From Actinomycetota bacterium (GTDB lineage Bacteria > Actinomycetota > Thermoleophilia > Miltoncostaeales > Miltoncostaeaceae), in assembly GCA_947475125.1 (NCBI GenBank), contig CANJMX010000096.1, positions 1 to 5,779 of the forward strand: DNA of 5,779 nucleotides, given 5' to 3'. The notes under the pieces are model-generated. The model saw only the letters and a program-made list of their open reading frames with translations. It was not told the origin of the DNA and made no database searches. Numbering within the stretch: position 1 is the first letter of the stretch; every line of letters begins with the position of its first letter. A program made the position numbers and the translations under genes. Below, piece by piece: positions 1 through 4,127 of the stretch.

Positions 1-4
1 CCGC

Positions 5-32
5 TGGTCATTCTGCCGCATCAATGTATGAT
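5..32 (+). promoter_or_regulatory. Candidate sigma-70-type promoter before rplK
   Basis: A TATGAT hexamer at 27-32 differs from the TATAAT consensus at one base. TGGTCA at 5-10 matches four of six bases of TTGACA, with a 16-base spacer. Transcription would begin near 39, leaving a leader of about 38 bases before the rplK start. No reading frame across bases 1-31 resembles the end of NusG, the usual upstream neighbour, so this stretch is probably intergenic. The -35 match is weak, and the left edge of the window hides anything further upstream. Confidence 0.3.
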
Positions 33-35
33 CCC

Positions 36-62
36 GGGCCGCCTGAGACGGCCCCGAGACGG
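36..62 (+). promoter_or_regulatory. Hairpin and repeated GAGACGG motif in the rplK leader
   Basis: GGGCCG at 36-41 pairs perfectly with CGGCCC at 49-54 around a 7-base loop. The motif CTGAGACGG (43-51) recurs as CCGAGACGG (54-62). In many bacteria L1 represses the L11-L1 operon by binding a structured mRNA site near the L11 start, and this is the only visible structure in the right place. I could not fit the full L1-binding fold (two helices with an asymmetric loop), so a regulatory role is a guess from position. It could also be the remains of an upstream terminator, although no T-run follows. Confidence 0.3.
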
Positions 63-76
63 AAGGTCACGCCCCA

Positions 77-502
77 ATGGCGCAGAAGGTCCTGCAGATC
101 ATCAAGCTCCACATCCCCGCAGGGGGCGCCTCGCCGGCACCGCCGGTTGGCCCCGCGTTGGGTGGTGCCAGCATCAACATCATGGAGTTCTGCAAGGCGT
201 TCAACGCCCAGACCCAGAACCTCGGCGGCGTCATCACGCCGGTCGAGATCTCCGTCTACGAGGACCGCTCCTTCTCGTTCATCACGAAGACGCCCCCGGC
301 GTCCGTGCTGATCAAGGACGCGATCAAGTTGCAGAAGGGTTCGGCCGAGCCGCACCGCGACAAGGTCGCCTCCATCACTCGCGCGCAGCTGCAGCAGATC
401 GCCGAGACCAAGATGCAGGACCTGAACGCAAATGACATCGACGCAGCCATCACCATGATCGCCGGTACCGCGCGATCCATGGGCGTCACGGTGGAGGGCT
501 AG
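77..502 (+). CDS. rplK: 50S ribosomal protein L11
   Basis: A 141-residue protein, the usual L11 length. L11 binds the GTPase-associated region of 23S rRNA at the base of the L7/L12 stalk and takes part in factor-dependent GTP hydrolysis and the stringent response. The N-terminal domain (about 1-70) carries the proline-rich APPVGPALG stretch (21-29), NIMEFCKAFNA (34-44) and YEDRSFSFITKTPP (61-74). The C-terminal rRNA-binding domain (about 75-141) includes KGSAEPHRDKVASIT (87-101) and the closing GTARSMG (130-136). The ATG is preceded by GGAAGG at 61-66 and gives a standard N-terminus (MAQKV). One oddity is that residues 30-33 read GASI where most bacterial L11 proteins have something like QHGV or QAGV. 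It is the first gene of the visible operon, 4 bases before rplA. Confidence 0.97.
   Translation: MAQKVLQIIKLHIPAGGASPAPPVGPALGGASINIMEFCKAFNAQTQNLGGVITPVEISVYEDRSFSFITKTPPASVLIKDAIKLQKGSAEPHRDKVASITRAQLQQIAETKMQDLNANDIDAAITMIAGTARSMGVTVEG
493..498 (+). promoter_or_regulatory. rplA ribosome binding site inside the end of rplK
   Basis: GGAGGG lies 8 bases before the rplA ATG and within the last codons of rplK. The rplA binding site is therefore crossed by ribosomes finishing L11, which favours coupled translation of the two genes. Confidence 0.8.
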
Positions 503-506
503 AGAC

Positions 507-1223
507 ATGGCCAAGCACGGTAAGCGCTACGACACGGCCAAGGCCGAGATCGACCCGGCCGGCAATTACGCCCCGCTCGACGGCTTCCGCCTTCTGGTCA
601 GCCAAGAGGTCGCCCGCTTCGACACCACGGTTGAGGCGCACTTCCGCCTCGCCGTCAACGTCCGGCACGCCGAGGAGCAGCTGCGCGGCACCATCGCGCT
701 TCCCCACGGCACCGGGCGCAAGATGACCGTCGCCGTGTTCGCCGAGGGCGACAAGGCCCGCGAGGCTGAAGAAGCCGGCGCCGAGTTCGTGGGTGGCGAG
801 GACCTGGTGAAGAAGATCGAAGAGGGCTTCACCGACTTCGACGTGGCGATCGCAACGCCCGACATGATGGTGGCCGTGGGCCGCCTCGGCCGCGTGCTCG
901 GCCCCTCGGGCAAGATGCCTAACCCCAAGACCGGCACCGTCACCTTCGACGTGGCCAAGGCCGTCGCCGAGATTCAGGGCGGCAAGGTCGAGTACCGCAC
1001 CGACCGCACGGGAACGGTGCACCTCGGTATCGGCAAGCGCTCCTTCACCGCGGAGCAGCTCACCGAGAACTACGCCGTGGTGCTCGAAGAGATCCTGCGC
1101 GCCAAGCCGGCGGCGACCAAGGGCAAGTACATCAAGTCCATCAGCATCGCCCAGACGATGGGCCCCGGGATCGATCTCGACCCGGCCATCACGTCGGACC
1201 TGCTGCAGGAGGCGACGGCCTAG
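507..1223 (+). CDS. rplA: 50S ribosomal protein L1
   Basis: A 238-residue protein, a normal length for bacterial L1. L1 forms the mobile L1 stalk on 23S rRNA near the E site and helps move deacylated tRNA out. In many bacteria it also represses its own operon. Domain I is built from the two ends of the chain (about 1-68 and 160-238), with domain II inserted between. Recognisable blocks are RGTIALPHGTG (60-70), FVGGEDL (94-100), DFDVAIATPDMM (110-121), MPNPKTGTVTFDVAKAV (137-153), RAKPAA (198-203) and the terminal TMGPGID (217-223). Residues 132-137 read GPSGKM where GPRGLM is common. The start at ATG 507 fits the GGAGGG site upstream. A structured gap of 181 bases separates it from rplJ, with no convincing terminator or promoter seen. 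Confidence 0.97.
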   Translation: MAKHGKRYDTAKAEIDPAGNYAPLDGFRLLVSQEVARFDTTVEAHFRLAVNVRHAEEQLRGTIALPHGTGRKMTVAVFAEGDKAREAEEAGAEFVGGEDLVKKIEEGFTDFDVAIATPDMMVAVGRLGRVLGPSGKMPNPKTGTVTFDVAKAVAEIQGGKVEYRTDRTGTVHLGIGKRSFTAEQLTENYAVVLEEILRAKPAATKGKYIKSISIAQTMGPGIDLDPAITSDLLQEATA

Positions 1224-1248
1224 ACCGCCGCACGCCACACGCACCCGA

Positions 1249-1319
1249 CCGAAGATCACGGGGGCGGCCAACCGGTCGCCGTAAATCAGGGGCATGAGCC
1301 CCGACCCGTGTGAGGACGG
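1249..1319 (+). promoter_or_regulatory. Ribosomal L10 leader RNA (autoregulatory site for L10-L12)
   Basis: The RNA folds as a closed element. An outer helix, CCG (1249-1251) with CGG (1317-1319), and an inner 6-bp helix, CACGGG (1257-1262) with CCCGTG (1305-1310), flank an internal loop of AAGAT against TGAGGA. GA steps on both strands of that loop are what a kink-turn needs. Inside sit two hairpins. The first is 1263-1269 with 1274-1280 (7 bp including one G-U, loop AACC). The second is GGGGC (1289-1293) with GCCCC (1298-1302), loop ATGA. Position just before rplJ, sequence and fold all match the known L10 leader family, to which the L10(L12)n complex binds to repress rplJ-rplL. The pairing was found by eye. 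Confidence 0.85.
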
Positions 1320-1333
1320 AGCAACGGAGCAGC

Positions 1334-1350
1334 CGGGGCATGTCGCCCCG
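1334..1350 (+). promoter_or_regulatory. GC-rich hairpin between L10 leader and rplJ
   Basis: CGGGGC (1334-1339) pairs perfectly with GCCCCG (1345-1350) around a 5-base loop. No T-run follows, so it is not a standard intrinsic terminator. The start codon of a possible upstream ORF (ATG 1340) lies in the loop. The 7-base word TGTCGCC occurs within it (1341-1347) and again at 1351-1357, where it contributes to the helix covering the rplJ ribosome binding site, so the two copies might compete. Confidence 0.45.
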
Positions 1351-1408
1351 TGTCGCCTCCCGACGCCCCGCCCTTGCACGGCGGAGAGACGAGGAGGTGA
1401 GGAACTGA
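1340..1408 (+). CDS. Possible 22-codon Arg-rich upstream ORF overlapping the rplJ start
   Basis: The ORF encodes a 22-residue peptide beginning MSPRVASRRP and ending RRRDEEVRN, with seven arginines, two of them from AGA/AGG codons. A GGAG at 1326-1329 lies 10 bases before its ATG. Its TGA stop (1406-1408) overlaps the rplJ CTG start (1405-1407), as in a coupled gene pair. Translating it would unwind the helix covering the rplJ ribosome binding site. No known protein family applies, and an ORF this short can arise by chance in GC-rich DNA. The evidence is positional only. Confidence 0.3.
   Translation: MSPRVASRRPALARRRDEEVRN
1353..1400 (+). promoter_or_regulatory. Helix able to sequester the rplJ ribosome binding site
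   Basis: TCGCCTCC (1353-1360) can pair with GGAGGTGA (1393-1400) in 8 consecutive pairs, one of them G-U. This covers most of the rplJ Shine-Dalgarno sequence. The helix encloses a smaller stem, CCGCC (1368-1372) with GGCGG (1380-1384). Such a fold would hold rplJ translation down unless it is opened by ribosomes or by an alternative structure. The complementarity is clear; the regulatory role is inferred. Confidence 0.5.
1392..1397 (+). promoter_or_regulatory. rplJ ribosome binding site that fixes a CTG start
   Basis: AGGAGG ends 7 bases before CTG 1405, an ideal spacing and a near-perfect match to the 16S tail. No ATG, GTG or TTG in the rplJ frame lies within reach, so this site points to the CTG as the initiation codon. 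Confidence 0.85.
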
Positions 1409-2184
1409 ACAGGGAACAGAAGGCGGAGGCCATCGCGGATATCGCGGAGCGCCTCAACGCAACTGACACCGTCATTGCGACGGGATTCCATGGCCTGAGC
1501 GTCCGTGAAGTTGACGACCTGCGTGCGACGTTGCGCGAGGCGAATGGCCAGTTCCAGGTCGTCAAGAACACACTCGCGCGTCGCGCGTGCGCCGAAGCGG
1601 GCTCGGAGACGCTCCTCGAGTATTTCGTGGGGCAGACCGCGCTTGTATGGGCAGACGGAGATGCCGCGGCCGTCGCGAAGGCGATTCACACGTTTGCCAA
1701 GGCATCGGACGATCGCCTGTCCATGAAGGGCGGCATCCTCGATGGTGCCCCCATCTCGGGCGAGGAGCTCAAGCTGATCGCCGCCCTGCCGCCTCGCGAG
1801 GAGCTCTACGCGCGCCTCGTGAGTGGCATCGCCAGCCCGATTCAGGGCACGGCGAATGCACTCGGCAGCCTCATCTCGGGCCTGGCCCGGGCACTTGGTG
1901 CATACGAGGCCCAGCGCGCCTCCGAGGCACCCGTCTCTCCGGAGACCCCGGCCGCTCTGGCCGAGGCACCCGAAGCCGACACGCCGGTCGCCGATGAGGC
2001 ACCCGTCGCTCCGGAGACCCCGGCCGCTCTGGCCGAGGCACCCGCAGCCGACACGACTGATGACACACCTGTGGCCGAGGAGACTCCGGCCACCGACGAC
2101 AGCACGGACGCCGCGCAGCAGCCGGCAGCCGATCACACCGCGGACGCCGAGCCGGCTGCCGACGAGACCACTGAAGGAGACTGA
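1405..2184 (+). CDS. rplJ: 50S ribosomal protein L10 with long acidic C-terminal tail, CTG start
   Basis: A 259-residue L10, against roughly 165-180 in most bacteria. L10 anchors L7/L12 dimers to the large subunit, forming the stalk that recruits translation factors, and with L12 represses its own mRNA. The rRNA-binding domain spans about 1-135: NREQK at 2-6, TGFHGLSV (26-33), a KNTLARRA block (54-61) and KGGIL near 110. A segment near 135-170 (SPIQGTANALGSLISGLARAL) is the L12-binding helix region. Residues about 170-259 are an added low-complexity Ala/Pro/Glu/Asp/Thr tail containing a tandem repeat. The CTG start sits exactly where Met precedes NREQK in relatives and has an ideal ribosome binding site. 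The in-frame ATG at 1294 would add 37 residues encoded by the leader RNA and lies in a hairpin loop, so it is rejected. rplL starts 4 bases after the stop. Confidence 0.95.
   Translation: MNREQKAEAIADIAERLNATDTVIATGFHGLSVREVDDLRATLREANGQFQVVKNTLARRACAEAGSETLLEYFVGQTALVWADGDAAAVAKAIHTFAKASDDRLSMKGGILDGAPISGEELKLIAALPPREELYARLVSGIASPIQGTANALGSLISGLARALGAYEAQRASEAPVSPETPAALAEAPEADTPVADEAPVAPETPAALAEAPAADTTDDTPVAEETPATDDSTDAAQQPAADHTADAEPAADETTEGD
1924..2055 (+). repeat. 72-base tandem duplication inside the rplJ tail
   Basis: Bases 1924-1983 and 1996-2055 match at 58 of 60 positions, offset by 72 bases (24 codons). The two differences (1936/2008 and 1973/2045) both change an amino acid, Ser to Ala and Glu to Ala. 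Each unit encodes EAPVxPETPAALAEAPxADT. The last 12 bases of each 72-base unit are unrelated. The near identity at DNA level indicates a recent duplication. A weaker, degenerate relative (PVAEETPATD) follows downstream. Confidence 0.92.
2174..2179 (+). promoter_or_regulatory. rplL ribosome binding site in the end of rplJ
   Basis: AAGGAG lies 9 bases before ATG 2189 and overlaps the last codons of rplJ. It selects this ATG over a second in-frame ATG at 2195, which would be 15 bases away. Confidence 0.75.
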
Positions 2185-2188
2185 AGAC

Positions 2189-2563
2189 ATGGCGATGAGT
2201 ACTGACGAGTGGATTGACGAGCTCAAGGCAATTTCCGTTCTCGAGCTGTCCGAGCGCATCAAGGCCCTCGAAGAGACGTTCGGCGTGAGCGCCGCAGCAG
2301 CAGCAGCACCGGCCGCTGCAGCACCGGCTGCCGCTGCCGCCGTCGAGGAGCAGACCTCCTTCACGGTCACGCTCGAGGGTTCGGGCGACAAGAAGATTCA
2401 GGTCATCAAGGTCGTTCGTGCAGTCACCGGCCTTGGTCTCAAGGAGGCCAAGGACCTCGTGGATGGCGCCCCTGGTGCCATCAAGGAGGGTGTGACCAAG
2501 GACGAGGCAGAGCAGATCAAGACCCAGATCGAAGAGGCCGGCGGCAGCGCCACCCTCTCGTAG
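2189..2563 (+). CDS. rplL: 50S ribosomal protein L7/L12
   Basis: A 124-residue protein of standard length. L7/L12 is the multi-copy stalk protein that binds L10 through its N-terminus and contacts EF-Tu, EF-G and other factors through its C-terminal domain. Residues about 1-33 form the dimerisation and L10-binding helices (WIDELKAISVLELSERIKALEE at 8-29, two overlapping halves). Residues 34-52 are an almost pure Ala/Pro flexible hinge. Residues about 55-124 are the globular domain, with KKIQVIKVVRAVTGLGLKEA (68-87) and KDLVDGAP (88-95), the helix surface used for factor binding. It sits 4 bases after rplJ and ends 18 bases before a strong hairpin, so it is the last ribosomal gene of the unit. 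Confidence 0.97.
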   Translation: MAMSTDEWIDELKAISVLELSERIKALEETFGVSAAAAAAPAAAAPAAAAAVEEQTSFTVTLEGSGDKKIQVIKVVRAVTGLGLKEAKDLVDGAPGAIKEGVTKDEAEQIKTQIEEAGGSATLS

Positions 2564-2581
2564 CAACTGCTCTCCCCGTAC

Positions 2582-2608
2582 CCGGGAGCACCCGCGTGGT
2601 GCTCCCGG
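2582..2608 (+). terminator. Strong hairpin terminator after rplL
   Basis: CCGGGAGCACC (2582-2592) pairs perfectly with GGTGCTCCCGG (2598-2608), an 11-bp GC-rich stem with a 5-base CGCGT loop, 18 bases after the rplL stop. No T-run follows, which is common for high-GC actinobacterial hairpins. It probably ends or attenuates the ribosomal transcript, but how completely it does so cannot be judged. A weaker hairpin, CCCGGC (2624-2629) with GCCGGG (2646-2651) around a 16-base loop, lies between it and the next gene. I see no clear promoter in 2609-2672. Confidence 0.75.
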
Positions 2609-2672
2609 TGACGGTCCCCCGTGCCCGGCTTCTCGCGTGACGCCCGCCGGGTCTGATTAGGTCCCGGCCTGC

Positions 2673-4127
2673 ATGTCACCCCGTTTCGCGAGCATCGTGG
2701 CCGCCATTGTTCTGGCCGCCACGGCAACGTGCGCCCAGGCAGTTGTGTCGCAGGGCGTCTTCCGTATCGGAGCCGATGCGCTGTGGGCGCATGGGGTGGA
2801 TGGATCGGGCCAGACGGTCGCCATCCTCGACCAGGGCTTTGTCGGTCTCGACACCTCGGTGATGATGGGTGAGCTGCCGCCCGTTGACCAGATGGACGTC
2901 CGATCATTCGACGCCACCGATGGCCTCGCCGGCCGCGACTCCCTCGGCATACCCACCGAACACGGCACCCGCATGGCCGAGATCCTTCACGACGCCGCAC
3001 CGGGCGCGCATCTTGTGCTGGTGAACTACCACTCCGACGCCGAGTTCCTGCAGGCGGTGGAGTGGATTACCGCGAATGGCATTCCCATCGTGACCCATTC
3101 CAACTCGATGCTCGGCGGCCCATTCGACGGCACCGGCCCGCTCGCCCGCGCAGTGGACCGTGCTGCCGCGGCCGGCGTGCTGTGGATCAACTCATCCGGC
3201 AACTTCGCCAAGCGCCATTGGCGGGGAGTGGCTGACTCGGTCGGCACCGTCATTCCAATCGCTCCGCAGCCCAACGAGACCCTGTTGTTTGGCATCGGCT
3301 GGAGTAGCGATGGGGTCAATGCCACGGTGTCGCTGGAGCGCCAGTTGGATGACGGCACGTTCGTTGAGGTGGCGCTGTCCGACGCCACGCATCGAACCCC
3401 GCCGGTGACCGTGGACGGCGGCATCTGGCGCGTGGTGGTGCGGCAGACCACCGGTGGGCAGGTACCGATTGATGTCTTCTCGCGCACGGTCGGGTTCGGC
3501 GCCGCGGCCGTTGCGGCCGGCAGCGTGGCCACCCCCGGTGACGCCGCCGGTTCGCTCACGGTCGGTGCAGCGGCATGGTCGGACATGGCCGTGCCCGACT
3601 ACTCGTCGTTCGGACCCACTGAGGACGGCCGCCAGAAGCCCGAGATCACGGGCCCCACCTACATCACTGCGAACCTGGCGTTCCCGGGCACCGCCGGTAC
3701 CTCGGCGGCCACACCGCACGTGGCCGCCGCCGCTGCGCTGCTGCGCCAGCAGCGCATGGTCGCGGGGCAGCCCATGGATACCGCCACGCTGCGCGCCGAT
3801 CTGCTGGGCCGGGCACGCGACATCGGTGCCAAGGGGCCGGATGCGTCGACCGGAAGTGGAATGGTGCGCGTCGATGCCGTCGCTCCCGTGGTGCGCGTGT
3901 CGGTGGGCAGGGGCGTGAAGCCCCTGCTTGTGGCCCGCGCGATGGATGACGGCACGGTGACCTCGGTTGTCGTCAGTGTGGATGGCCGTGCGATCGGACG
4001 TCAGGCCGGGCCTCTGGCGCGCTATCGGGTTGCGGCGCTTCGTTCCGGACGGCATCGCATCCAGGTGGTGGCTGAGGATGCCTCGGGCAATATCGCCACG
4101 TTCCGACGTACGTTGGTGCGCCGATGA
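2673..4127 (+). CDS. Secreted subtilisin-family (S8) serine protease with C-terminal Ig-like domain
   Basis: A 484-residue predicted extracellular serine endopeptidase. The N-terminus is a Sec signal peptide: Arg4, a hydrophobic core at 6-19 and likely cleavage after AQA (21-23). Cys20 lacks a proper lipobox. The triad is complete: Asp53 in VAILDQGF, His98 in TEHGTR and Ser344 in GTSAATPHVA, with the oxyanion Asn177 in NSSGN. Residues about 200-275 form a beta-rich insertion between Asn and Ser, similar to a PPC or P-like sandwich. Residues about 403-484 look Ig-like, with the closing EDASGNIATF motif. No propeptide is visible, since the catalytic domain starts about 25 residues after the signal. 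The ATG is fixed by an in-frame stop at 2658-2660; its ribosome binding site is weak (AGG at 2659-2661). It overlaps the next protease by 4 bases. Substrate unknown. Confidence 0.9.
   Translation: MSPRFASIVAAIVLAATATCAQAVVSQGVFRIGADALWAHGVDGSGQTVAILDQGFVGLDTSVMMGELPPVDQMDVRSFDATDGLAGRDSLGIPTEHGTRMAEILHDAAPGAHLVLVNYHSDAEFLQAVEWITANGIPIVTHSNSMLGGPFDGTGPLARAVDRAAAAGVLWINSSGNFAKRHWRGVADSVGTVIPIAPQPNETLLFGIGWSSDGVNATVSLERQLDDGTFVEVALSDATHRTPPVTVDGGIWRVVVRQTTGGQVPIDVFSRTVGFGAAAVAAGSVATPGDAAGSLTVGAAAWSDMAVPDYSSFGPTEDGRQKPEITGPTYITANLAFPGTAGTSAATPHVAAAAALLRQQRMVAGQPMDTATLRADLLGRARDIGAKGPDASTGSGMVRVDAVAPVVRVSVGRGVKPLLVARAMDDGTVTSVVVSVDGRAIGRQAGPLARYRVAALRSGRHRIQVVAEDASGNIATFRRTLVRR

Noticed and set aside
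1294..1404. In-frame ATG 1294 as the start of L10
   Set aside because: It lies in the ATGA loop of a leader hairpin and has only a G-run one base away. The 37 extra residues match nothing in L10, while CTG 1405 has an ideal ribosome binding site and the canonical N-terminus.
1823..2188. Extended start for L7/L12 reaching back into rplJ
   Set aside because: The upstream part is an out-of-frame reading of the rplJ tail, rich in Arg and Pro. ATG 2189 has its own AAGGAG site and gives the standard length.
2285..2345. GCA/GCC-rich repeat-like stretch in rplL
   Set aside because: This is the normal Ala/Pro hinge of L7/L12, not a separate repeat element.
486..2566. Minus-strand ORFs opposite rplA, rplJ and rplL (for example 486-1571 and 1189-2391)
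   Set aside because: They cross gene boundaries and the L10 leader and are complementary to conserved ribosomal genes. They are open only because of high GC.
2609..2672. Dedicated promoter for the protease genes
   Set aside because: No paired -35 and -10 boxes with acceptable spacing could be found; GATTAG alone is too weak to report.
2715..2735. Lipoprotein signal in the first protease (Cys20)
   Set aside because: The residue before the Cys is Thr, which does not fit a lipobox, and a good signal peptidase I site (AQA) follows.
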